DNA of 64,000 nt, from positions 31,480,946-31,544,945 of the forward strand of contig NC_057926.1 in assembly GCF_018873765.1 (NCBI RefSeq), given 5' to 3'. Under the pieces are notes generated by a model. The model was not told the origin of the DNA. It saw only the letters and a list, made by a program, of their open reading frames with translations, and made no database searches. Below are positions 33,661 through 42,886 of the stretch, in pieces. Numbering within the stretch: the first letter of the stretch is position 1; every line of letters starts with the position of its first letter. The position numbers and the translations under genes were made by a program. Source of the stretch: Telopea speciosissima (taxonomy: Eukaryota > Streptophyta > Magnoliopsida > Proteales > Proteaceae).

Positions 33661-34094
33661 AAAATTTTAATTTTAACAAGTATGCCAATACCAATACATC
33701 CAATTGACCAGCAAAATGAAAAAGCCTCTTTCCTTTTTCCTTTTTCCCTCTAAGGGGGAGGGGGGGGAGTCGGGAGAAGAATAGCAATCACCCGGTTCGC
33801 TTAATATCAGATTTAACCATAGTTGCCTAGGTAGAGAGATCTCATTTCAAAATGAAAAAGGGGGGGGGGGGGTAACTGAAAAAAAAAACAGAAAAAATGA
33901 GGCAGAATCGCAGATAAAAGAAAGGAACTCTCTGGAAAAAAAAAGGAAAAATGGCAATGAAAGACAATTACGAGACTTGACCCACGAAGGATGCTGCATC
34001 AACACAATCAGTCAAACAAAAAGGCTAGTAAAATCTAAATCAAAGTTCAAATTTTAGTTTAGCAAAAGGCCAATTGAGTGCCCCCATTGCAGAC

Positions 34095-34294
34095 CTTTGT
34101 GGATTTGAACATGAGCTGAGCAAGGTAATTCAGAAAATCCAAAGAACCCTTTTAGTCCATGGGATCCCATTAGAACCGCTGAGAGCTTCACATAAGTCTT
34201 CCATGGATTCACCATCTGCTTGGTGGTGAATCCCTTTGAGTATAACAATGCCAGATAAACAAAGCCTTGTACAAAGGTGAAGTACCAACCATAA
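34095..34294 (-). pseudogene. Captured exon of a UDP-galactose/UDP-glucose transporter 2-like gene
   Basis: Read on the minus strand, CTTGTTTCAG (splice acceptor) is followed by an exon encoding [40 protein letters not shown] and LMGSHGL. After a 2-nt deletion it continues in another frame as [17 protein letters not shown], up to AAG|GTCTGC. This matches the early membrane region of the plant UAA/SLC35B-type nucleotide-sugar (or PAPS) transporter family, normally a ten-helix Golgi/ER membrane protein of about 345 residues. Only this exon is recognisable, so it cannot make a transporter. The intact splice acceptor shows genomic DNA was captured, not cDNA. Confidence 0.75.
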
Positions 34295-35230
34295 CTGAAA
34301 CAAGACCATGGCCCAAAGTCCATTTAGGGATAAATTAGCAGTATAATTATACACAAGAATGGTATCACTGCGAAATCTTACTTTTAATAAAATTCTTTTG
34401 GAGGATCTAAAAACAGGGGATTCATGGTTAATAGAACAATGCGAACGAAATACACATTTAACTCGGAACTCCAATAGCTCCACCCCAAAGTTGAGAACCC
34501 GAAAAAGAATATCTTTCATGAAGGACCATGTCTCTTGTTTAAGAACGATTCTACCAAAAAAAAAAAAAAATAAGAGTACCTTTAATGGCGAGACAACCCC
34601 AATCGACTGCAACTCTGGTTCTCCTCGACGGATCCGGCAAGATGAGGGCGACGGCGAGATGGGGACGACAAAGAAATGAAGGATCTCTGTCCTTCCGAAG
34701 GTAAAACGGCAAAGAAATCAGATTTTTTTTTGTCAAATCTGAATTCTTGAACTGCAAATGTGAAAGCAGAATCGCAGATAAAAGAAGATTCCGGTTGCAG
34801 CGACAGCGTTCTCTGTTCGTTGAGCGGCACAGAGGTCTTCTTGCGCCGGAGGTTGCTTCCTGTGAGAGATCTCAAGTTCTCCTTCTCGAGTCAAGCAATT
34901 CTCTGGTCCTCGTTGTCGTCTCCGGTGAGGTTGGGGGCGAGCTTCAATGGTGAGGTTCTCTGTTCGTGTGAATGAGACAGGAGAGAGGAAGAGCGAGGTA
35001 AAAGAAAAGTGTTAGGATTTTCAATTTTGAATTTTGACTTAACCATGGGTTTAGGGTTGGTTGGGTTACACTGACCCGGGTTAAGCTTGTGATTGGTGTA
35101 ACCAGGGTTAAGTGTTAGTTGAAAACAAGAAAGTGATTTAAAGCCGTTGGATTGAAGTGTGCCATGTGTCGTACTCTGGAGGGGAAATAATAGGAAATAA
35201 TGGATCTAAAAATGGAGAGGAGTAAAATCC

Positions 35231-35503
35231 CTACTAGAGTGCTGCCGTCCCTTAATAGATTCCACATTCCTAGAATCCCCCCCCCCAAAAAAAATTAGGG
35301 AATAAAATATCCTCACGCAATTGCTGCCTTCCACTAACGGATTCTACAATCCTAGAATTCTCCCCCATACTAGGAATTTGAGAGTCCCCACCAACTACGT
35401 GATTGTAGTTTCCTAAATTATCACGTTTGTCCTTGGCTGAGCTGGCCTGTCCACGCTCCTTTCTCCTTCGTCGCCGGCGACCCTTGTCACGCTCCCCCTC
35501 GCC
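35231..35503. repeat. Right copy of the direct repeat flanking the Mutator-like element
   Basis: Same sequence and orientation as 30368-30651, with a much shorter C run. It is continuous with LINE ORF1 on its right (GGTGACTCC...), which shows where the LINE was opened. Confidence 0.9.
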
Positions 35504-36190
35504 GGTGACTCCATTACACCGGTCACTCCCATACCATCCACCTGAATCTCAGCTACGCCTTTATTGCGACACGTCTCCAATATATGCCCCACCTTCTTAC
35601 ACAGACCGCACCACTCCATCTCATCTTCAAACACTATCATTTGCTGAAACCAGAATGGATCATTCGAGCCTGGATGAAGGTGCTCAACTTGAATTTCTCC
35701 CACTCTCTCGCCTTCTCTATCCACCTCTACCAGGACCCTGACAAAGTTACCGAACATCAGCCGTTGGGTTCTTCTATCGATCGCCACCGGTCTCCCTGTC
35801 GCTGCCAAGGAGCAGAGAATTCTTTCATGCCAATATTCGAGTGGAACTCTGGAAATCTGATCCAGACCAATTTCTTCGTAGCAGCCTTGTCTTGAAAGTT
35901 GAACCGAGGCCTCCATCGTTGGAATGAGATAGTCTGCGACCCCACTCGCACCAGGCCCCTTCTCCATAGTTTAACCATGTCTCCCTCCTGTTCCAGCCTA
36001 GACAGAAAGTATCCTTTACCCAATGGCGAAAAGGACACCCTCCCTTCCAACTGCCAAGAAGATCTAGCAGCGGCTCGAATATCATCCATTGATACAAACT
36101 GGAAGTTTGTTCTGCCAATAAGGGCTTTTTCAAACCCCTTCAGTTCTTCCTCATAAGCCTCCTGGGGTATAACCACCTTGGTGCAATTTC
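35413..36190 (-). pseudogene. LINE ORF1, DUF4283-like domain and zinc knuckle
   Basis: Encodes a DUF4283-type region (ELKGFEKALIGRTNFQF, VSFSPLGKGYFLSRLEQEGD) in one frame. After a frame change it continues as RVPLEYWHERILCSLAATGR...RTQRLMFGNFVRVLVEVD and a CX2CX4HX4C knuckle CGLCKKVGHILETC (about 35560-35600). This layout is that of plant L1 ORF1 nucleic-acid-binding proteins. The family N terminus is missing because of 5' truncation. Confidence 0.8.
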
Positions 36191-36233
36191 CTAATTTTAT
36201 TGGTTCCGGCAGTACAGCCAGTACAGGCAGAGG

Positions 36234-36500
36234 GCCATGGAAGCAATTGTTTCCAATGCTGAGGTAATGAAGAAAAGTGAGATTCCCAATTGAAGGAGCT
36301 ATGTTACCTCCCAAGCCCTTCCTTTGTAAATCCAATCTGATAACCCTCTGTTGTTGTTGTTGGCCACCACAAGTGATCCCAACCCAGTTGCAGAATGGGA
36401 TGCAATCGTTCCAAGAACTAAATGCTCCATTTGGATCATAACTTTGTTTCTTGGAGTCCAACAATGCAAGTCGATCTTCCTCTGCCGTATGTGAGAACAA
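36234..36500 (-). pseudogene. LRR pseudogene segment 1: N-terminal cap and first LRR
   Basis: Encodes EEDRLALLDSKKQSYDP, SSWNDCIPFCNWVGITCGG, LDLQRKGLGGNIAPSIGNL and SIGNNCFHG, i.e. the LRRNT_2 cap with its Cys pair and the first repeats. The open stretch begins at a TTG codon, without an ATG or signal peptide, so the 5' end is missing or in an unrecognised exon. It is cut at GCCATGGAAGC (36234-36244) by the LINE; the same 11-mer reappears at 25654-25664. Confidence 0.85.
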
Positions 36501-36997
36501 TGGATCTAAATCCGTAGTTCACCCAAAAAAAAAATCTAAAGATCAGTGAATGAACAATATAGTCAAGGAAAGTCCACCTTATGGCCTTCTATGAATTTCC
36601 TACAAGTTTCCTTGGGTTTAGCTACTTCAGTTTCCTACAACACGTCGATGTGGAGGACATATAAGCTTGTTTTGGGGGACCATTTTGCTTTTGGTTTCAG
36701 ATTCTTCTCACATTGGTTTACTGCATTCCTTAGTCAAAAGCTCTCTAGAATCTCACTATCACAATCTTGCCAATTTGCAAAGCCAACCCAAAATCTTTAA
36801 ATATCCCGATAAATTGAACGAACTCACCAATGAAGGAAGGAAGAGATTGGTGGGTGACAGATGAACATAACATAAAAGAATGCATCATATACATCACATC
36901 TCTATTGGTTTGATCTCTGAACAGAATCCTCAAACACCCCCTCCATTCTCCAATCACAGTAAGTATATGTGATTGCTCATTTTTGTGTGTGTGCCAG
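36501..36997. other. Upstream flank of the LRR pseudogene
   Basis: Would hold the promoter of the minus-strand LRR gene. The open frames on either strand have no recognisable domain, and no ATG with a signal peptide joining to segment 1 was found. Confidence 0.4.
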
Positions 36998-39900
36998 GAG
37001 GAATTGTGGTATTGCATCCTATTGGAAAGAAAGCATTGTACAACATATGGGTATACTGTTGGTCAAACAACGGTCCAGCAATCGGACCATGGTTCCCTAG
37101 GAAAACCAATATACAGAAAAATTAGGGTTTTGCACACCCTGGGTTATCCCATGGTGTCCCATGGGTGCTCCATTAAATTTTAGGATTTCCCATGGTCGCC
37201 CATGGGAACTCTAGTGCATCCCTATTAGGGTTTTTCCTTCCCTATTGCGTCCCATAAAATTAATTATCATAATAGGGACGGAGAAATTGCTCTAGTCCAT
37301 CACATGGCAAGAGATCCATCCCATACTCGAATGCGCGTGAATTGTCGATTCGAGTTTCTTTCGCATCCCATAAATATTAATAATCAATGAAGCAGAAGGA
37401 ATTAATAAAGAAGCGCTAACTTGGTGAGCCTCAAGTGTTGCTCCTCCATAGACGTAGTTCTTCCTCCAGTGAGCGCTCAAGCAAAGCAGATCCGAACCTC
37501 CAATGGTGCTACCAAGGTTCTACACGCCAATCCCAGATGCCCTCAAACTCCTCCGCATAGATCTAGGGTTTCACAAACCCTAACTCTCGGAACGTGAGAG
37601 AAGCAAGAAGAAGAAGAGAGATCACAAGAGGGGAGAGAGAGAAACCAAAAATGTAGGAGAGAGAGTGTCTGCTCCAAAAACGTGGAGAGCTTCACTCTTC
37701 GCATTTTATGGTCCCTTATTTATAATAATAGGGTTTAATTAAATCCTAGATAGATTTAATAGAGCCCCGGTGAGAGTCGACTCTCTCTCTCTCGATCGGC
37801 TGATTCTGTTTAAACTCAAAGTGCTACGGTGAAGAAGCGAGAATCTAATAGAGAAAGTATTAATTAGATTCTTTATTTAATTATTAATGGATAATTACAA
37901 TTAGCACCAAATCCATTAATTAAATAAAGAGCCAATTAAATTAACAAATTCCAAATAACTTCCTATATGATAACAATTTATCATATACAACCCCCCACTA
38001 ATCAACACCATATTATGGAATCTAGGGCATGTACACATGTACTGCCAAACCCTAATCCATAGTACATGTCCATATAAGAGCGTCTGTGCATCTGATCGGG
38101 TCCCGCAAAACTCGATAAAATACTTTGTTTAAATGATTATAAATAATGTATCATTTTATGTAAAATAGATTTTTACAAAACCATTTCCAAAACGGTACTA
38201 GATCCAATTTTTGATCCGACCATGCACAGACAGTCTCTATCTTGGTGTTCCCCAATCGGGCAGTGGTGACCGTGTTGGATAACTCCTTCACTCACAAAGT
38301 GTTCACGCATTCCCACACCGGCTTTGACTCGCTTGAGTCTCGGTCATTGATGAACCAAAGAATGCGATCACACTTTGCGGTCATAGGGTTCCCTCAGGTG
38401 TGAGTGTCGGTGACACATGTCTATCCCTTCCTACATCGGCAGTAATACATGAGGGAATCGACAAAGTAGATTCTTCGCCAATGCACACATCAAACATGTG
38501 AGTACTCGTATTCGTACCCTGACATCACATGTCTAGGCATTCCCAATGCGACGACCATATGATAAGGGTGCCCAGCCCAAACCCTAGTCGTGACTATCAT
38601 TTTAAGTATAACTTACGGACACATAATGCTCAAAAAGTTTATATCGCATGTGACAATATTAAACTAAAATGTATAAATGTTCAATACAAAGGTGAACCGG
38701 GTTGAACCGGACTAAACCGGGTTTGATGGACACACACTTGTCCAACATATACAGAGTAAAAGATGAAGCTAGAGGAACAAAAAAGTACAAGGAAAGGCTT
38801 GTAGTAAAAGAGTTTACACAAAATAAAGGTATAGATTTTGAAGAAATTTTTTCTCTTATTTTTAAGACGATTTCAATCCGCATTATGTTAAGCATTGTAG
38901 CTATAGAAGATTTACATCTTAAACAATTAGATATTAAGACTGCATTTCTACATGGTGATTTGGATAAGGAGATTTACATGAATAAACCTAAAGGATTTGA
39001 AGTAAAGGGCAAGGAGAAGCTGGTTGTAAACTGAATAGGAGCTTGTATGGCCTCAAGCAAACTCCAAGGCAGTGGTATTTGAAATTTGACAAGTTTATGT
39101 AGGATAAAAAGTTGCAAGATATCAGTTTGACCACAATGTTTATTTATCAAAGTTTTAAAAATGGAGATTTTATAATTCTTGCATTATATGTAGATGATAT
39201 GTTGGTTGCAGGATCTAATATGCAAAGAATTAGTGATCTCAAGAAGAATCTGTCTAAGGTATTTAAAATGAAGCATTTGGGTAAAGCAAATCAAATTCTT
39301 AGCATGTAGATGAGAAGATATAGAGAATAGAAGAAGTTGTGACTATCCCAAGAAGGATACATGGAGAAGCAATAAAAGAGATTCAATATGGACAAGACGA
39401 AGCCAGTTGCTGCTCCATTGGTAGCTCATTTCAAGCTTTCAAAGGATTTGTGCTCTTCTACAGAGGAGGAGAAGAAGCTTATGGAAAATGTGTCATACTC
39501 TTCCGCAATTGGAAGCTTGATGTATGCAATGGTGAGTACAAGACCTGACATTACACATGTAGTGGGAGTTATTAGTAGGTTCCTACAGAACCCAGGAAAG
39601 GAGCATTGGAAAGCAGTTCAATGGATACTTAGGTATCTGAGAGGTACATCCAATCACTATTTATGCTTTGGTGGTAGTAACATTGATGTACATGGTTTTG
39701 TTGACTCAGGTCATTCATGAGATAGAGATGGTGGAAGGAGCACTATTGGATATGTTTTTATTGTAGGTTGAACAGCAATCATCTGGATTTTAAAGCTACA
39801 AAATGTGGTTGCTCTTTCAACCACAGAGGTAGAGTATGTTGCTATAATTGAAGCTAGCAAAGAGATGATTTAGCGTCAGAGGTTCATGGAGGAGTTGGAT

Positions 39901-40110
39901 AGAGTGCAAGAGAACAACAAGCTATGGAGTGATAGTCAGAGTGCTATTCAACTCACAAGGAACTCAGCCTTTCACTCAAGAATGAAGCATATTCAGTTGA
40001 GGTACCACTTCATTTGGTCAGTTTTATAGGATGAGCAGCTGAAGCTTGACAAGATTGATGGCAGCAAGAATCCTGTAGATATGTTAACAAAGGCAGTTGG
40101 TAGGGAAACT
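36998..40110 (+). pseudogene. Copia pol remnant: reverse transcriptase and RNase H
   Basis: Starts in PIGKKALYNIWVY (about 37015-37056), jumps over the solo LTR and resumes RVKDEARGTKKYKERLVV (38753 on). Then come DLHLKQLDIKTAFLHGDLDK and the active site LALYVDDMLVAGSN (about 39180-39220). Next are RPDITHVVGVISRFLQNPGK and WKAVQWILRYLRGTS. The RNase H block VVALSTTEVEYVA (about 39808) leads into SRMKHIQLRYHF and NPVDMLTKAVGRET (about 40100). Stops and frame changes are frequent (for example after EKLVVN, after QILSM and at 39718), so it is dead. Confidence 0.85.
37057..38747. mobile_element. Solo LTR in the Copia reverse transcriptase
   Basis: A 1,691-bp block beginning TGTTGGTCAAAC and ending TTGTCCAACA (6-bp inverted ends TGTTGG/CCAACA). 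It has a perfect 5-bp target duplication TATAC at 37052-37056 and 38748-38752. Removing it with one duplication joins the codons of WVY and RVK in frame, the standard Copia WVYR(I/V)K motif, which confirms the boundaries. It contains no coding region. Confidence 0.9.
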
Positions 40111-40223
40111 TGAGGCTTTGCTCAACTTTAATCGATCTTCATGAATGATTGGTTGGTGTTCGGGCGATAGTTTTTGGGTTTATTTGTATTTAAAGTGTTG
40201 TTATAAGTCTTCAAGTGGGCGAT

Positions 40224-41007
40224 TGTTATTGGTGAAGCCTGATGTCGGTCCAAAAAGTGTTGAGGGGAATCTTCGGAGGGTCGTTTCACCTTCAAAATGT
40301 GCCCGAAAGGCCTAAACTGTTGCCTTCAAAATGATATGTATTTTGACATATGTTCAGTTCTGATCTGACCCAGATCAGGTGGGTTTTTTGGGCTTCTAGG
40401 GGCATTTCTGTACTTTTGGGCTTCTTTATAAAGTGTTCTTATCTCGCTGACAGATATGTGTGAGATCTAAAGGTTCGTAACTTTCTTCAGAGAAGTAGTG
40501 AAGCCATATTCTATCGCCGGCCATGGATGTAGCCTACCTTCTTGGGGGTGAACCACGTAAAATCCTTATATTGTGTATTTGTTCTTCTTTTTCTTTTTCG
40601 TCTGCAAATCCCATTTCTTAGTGTTGTTTTTCAAACATTTGTGCCGCAAGTGAGACAATGATTGCACAGTTGTAAGTGGTTGTTGAGATATTATTATCGG
40701 TGTTGGGAATACCAAGTGTGTGTTGCAAGTGTGATATGATTGTAAAATTTGAAAAAAAAATTGTGATTCTAATTTACCCCTCTCAGTGTCGACTTGGAAT
40801 ATCACATTATACAATCTCAATATATATAATACAAGTTTATATAATAAATAAAGAAAGCTAACAATAGAGATTATAATATGTAAAACCAACAAATATTGAT
40901 GAGCCTTATCTCTTAGGAGTGACTTCAAGGAGAGACAGAAGTGGTGCTTTGTGAAGTGTGACGTGTATCACCAATAATACTAAGTGTGACGTGTATCACC
41001 AATAATA
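40224..41007 (+). repeat. 3' LTR of the Copia remnant, with a duplicated end
   Basis: Begins TGTTATTGGTGA; the inverse of this occurs twice at the right end as TCACCAATAATA. The last 28 bp are tandemly duplicated (40952-40979 and 40980-41007). The canonical terminal CA appears as TA. Confidence 0.7.
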
Positions 41008-41048
41008 CTAGCACTCCACTTAATCAAAAAGCTTAAAATAATTCCAGG

Positions 41049-42072
41049 CACTACAAAAAAGTGCCCAAAAACCACACTTAAGCAAAGGTCTTTAGCGCGG
41101 TTCTCGAGAACCATGGTGAAAGATGCTCTTTAGCCACTGTTTTCATAAAATGCGGTAAAATGTACTCCGGGGTTGCAAATATACTGCAATTTTTATAAAC
41201 CGTGGTAAATACTAGTCCTTTAGCCTCGGTTTCTATAAACTATCGGTATCTACTAGTCCTTTAGACGCGGTTTCTATAAACCGTAGTTATATACCATTCT
41301 TTTAGCCGCACTTTCTAAAAACCGTGGTCATATATAGATGCATAGTTACCGTTTATAAAAACTATAACTATATAAATATATAGTTGTAGATATCTATACT
41401 TTACCAAAAAGAAAAGATATACATATATATATAAATATATGTATACATTTAAATATATATATCCTTTTGTGTGTATATATATCTTTTCGTTTTGCAGATA
41501 TATCTATAATTTACTAAAAAAAAAAAAAGATACATATATGCCTATATTATATATATGTCTGCAATGAAGGCCCTCAAAATCGAACATTAATTTGGAACTC
41601 TGGTTAACCTGATTTCAATGTCATCAGATACCACTTTTATAAAAATAGGTAGTTAAGACCTAAGTTTAACAATTTTCCATGGTTCCCAAACAATGTCCTC
41701 GGATCCCACTTTCAAAATATATTTTTTTGTTTTGTTTTGTTTTGTAGATATATATAACAATTTTTTTTTTTGGTAGAAAGCTGTGGTTTTTATTAACTAT
41801 AGCTAAATATTGATAGGGCTGATGTTCTATGTGCCACAATGCAGGCTGCGCCCAGACACATGGGGGTGGGCATAATGACCACCCTGCCCCTTGATTCAAA
41901 GGCCCATGTGTCTGGCGCAACCTACTCTGTAGCACAGAGAACATTATCCCATATTGATATAACGCCATGATTTTTATTAACTGTGGTGGAATGAGTGGTT
42001 AACTCACCAATCAAAAGCACACACGTATATATGTATATATGATCGTAGTTATAGAAACCGTGGTCATTAGTG
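41049..42072. mobile_element. CACTA-like non-autonomous element or remnant
   Basis: Begins CACTACAAAAAAGTGCCC, the usual terminus of plant CACTA (En/Spm) elements. It is full of short subterminal-type repeats such as TTTCTATAAACCGT and TTATAAACCGTGGT in both orientations. The right end may be GGTCATTAGTG at 42072, but a 3-bp duplication is not evident, so the extent is provisional. A small MITE (41816-41951) is nested within it. No transposase. Confidence 0.45.
41816..41951. mobile_element. Small MITE with 8-bp target duplication
   Basis: 136 bp flanked by TATTGATA on both sides (41808-41815 and 41952-41959). Ends GGGCTGATGTTCTATGTGC and GCACAGAGAACATTATCCCA are imperfect inverted repeats. 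The core (CAGACACATGGGGG) resembles a second copy at about 52855-53047. The duplication length suggests hAT. Confidence 0.65.
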
Positions 42073-42080
42073 AAATTTCA

Positions 42081-42677
42081 AGATTCAAAGTTCCTGCCTG
42101 AGTTTTCAATTGCCACTCTCATCCCCCGCCTCTTTCCCTTCTTTTATTATTTAGTTAAACTTTAGCAAACGCAGGAAGCAGAAGAAGCAAACAAAAGAAG
42201 AAGAAGTAGAAGAAGAAGGAGAAGGAGAAGAACAAGAAGGAGCAGGAGGAGGAGACACGGTAAACTAAGTTTGTGTTTTGTATTTATTTATATTTTTTTG
42301 TTTGTTTTGTTTCTAAACTTTATCTCTTTCAATCTTTGTTACTTTTACCCATTTTTGTTTCTAACCTTTGTTTATTTCTCGTTGCTTAACCAATCCATTG
42401 TTTCTTCTTTCTTTATTTGAAGAAGGTATATAGACAGTTTATCTACTTTTTGTTTTTTTCTTTTTTTGACTTTGGAGTTAGTGGGGTTAGGAGAAAGGGT
42501 TAGCCAAGCTAACTTTTCAAAAAATAGTCATATCTTTCCCCTATTCTCTCTTTGTTCTTGAAGGTAGGAGACTAAAATCTCTCTTGCCTCTTCTCCTTTC
42601 TTTTCTCTTTTTATTTTCATCACAAACAAAACAAACTCATCTTTGTTGTTCAGTTCGGTTTCTTACTGGGAGAAGGT
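42081..42677 (+). other. 5' flank of the NLR pseudogene
   Basis: Contains an AGAAGAAG-type purine repeat (about 42180-42250) and then T-rich DNA with GTTTGTTTTGT motifs. No ATG joins in frame to the coiled-coil sequence that starts near 42678, so the true start may be lost. Confidence 0.4.
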
Positions 42678-42886
42678 GTGGAAGGAAGTAGCGAAGACAT
42701 AATTGTATCCCTTCATCTAGCAGTCTTGCTTGACAAATTATCCTCAGAAGCATTAAGAGATTTCGGATTGGTATGGTGTGCGCAAAGTGAGCTACATGCA
42801 CTCTCAGATGTTCTCGGGAAAATTCAAGAATGGCTCAAGTTTACAGAGCAAGCTCAAGCAAAGAATATCTCGGTGAAACATTGCCT
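42678..42886 (+). pseudogene. NLR segment 1: Rx-type coiled coil
   Basis: Encodes LLDKLSSEALRDFGLVWCAQ, SELHALSDVLGKIQEWLK and KNISVKHCL, typical of the first helices of the Rx_N domain. The open frame starts at a GTG, not an ATG. It is cut after TGCCT (42882-42886); the same five bases restart the gene at 44456. Confidence 0.8.

Larger units (their letters stand above)
30652..35230. mobile_element. Mutator-like element with long TIRs carrying gene fragments (Pack-MULE)
   Basis: The first about 190 bp (30652-30843) and the inverse complement of the last about 210 bp (35021-35230) align with many mismatches. Shared blocks include ACACATGGCACA, GGTCAGTGTAAC and CTAAACCCATGGTTAAG. The right end, read inward, starts GGATTTTACTCCTCTCC, in the style of Mutator termini. 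No MURA transposase is visible. The interior contains a captured transporter exon (34095-34294) and other exon-like DNA, the definition of a Pack-MULE. The left boundary is uncertain by about 15 bp because TIR-like similarity runs into the flank. The usual 9-11-bp duplication is replaced by a 284-bp direct repeat. Confidence 0.75.
25665..36233 (-). mobile_element. L1-type LINE inserted in the LRR pseudogene
   Basis: Bounded by the 11-bp duplication GCCATGGAAGC (25654-25664 and 36234-36244). The poly(A) tail appears as a T-run at 25665-25680 followed by TTGCTAAAAGATC. The order from 36.2 kb downward is ORF1 RNA-binding-like domain and zinc knuckle, endonuclease, reverse transcriptase, zf-RVT and RNase H. 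It is interrupted by a Mutator-like element (30652-35230) with a duplicated 0.28-kb flank. Without that, it is about 5.7 kb, slightly shorter than the LINE at 53-59 kb, and it begins inside ORF1, so it is mildly 5'-truncated. Confidence 0.9.
10828..36500 (-). pseudogene. LRR receptor-kinase ectodomain pseudogene, split in three
   Basis: Three minus-strand segments (36500-36234, 25664-24701, 11451-10828) join across two transposon insertions with matching target duplications. Together they encode an LRR_NT cap, a run of about 20 leucine-rich repeats of the plant extracellular type (NNLSGMVP, LHGSLP, IPSSISNIS) and a C-terminal cap (GEVPTQGIFGNASA, KLCGGIAELQLPTC). This pattern is typical of subfamily XII (FLS2/EFR/Xa21-like) surface receptors that detect microbial patterns. 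The transmembrane and kinase regions are absent: homology stops at SMKSKKA beside the LRK10L 3' end. No ATG or signal peptide is seen at the start, and stops and frameshifts occur within segments. The combined coding length of about 1.86 kb fits the family's ectodomain. Confidence 0.85.
36998..41007 (+). mobile_element. 5'-truncated Copia remnant with 3' LTR
   Basis: Carries the reverse transcriptase-RNase H part of a Copia polyprotein followed by a polypurine tract (AAGTGGGCGA) and a 3' LTR at 40224-41007. The 5' LTR, gag, protease and integrase are absent. A 1.69-kb solo LTR (37057-38747) interrupts it. The element lies between the LRR pseudogene and the CACTA-like region. Confidence 0.8.
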
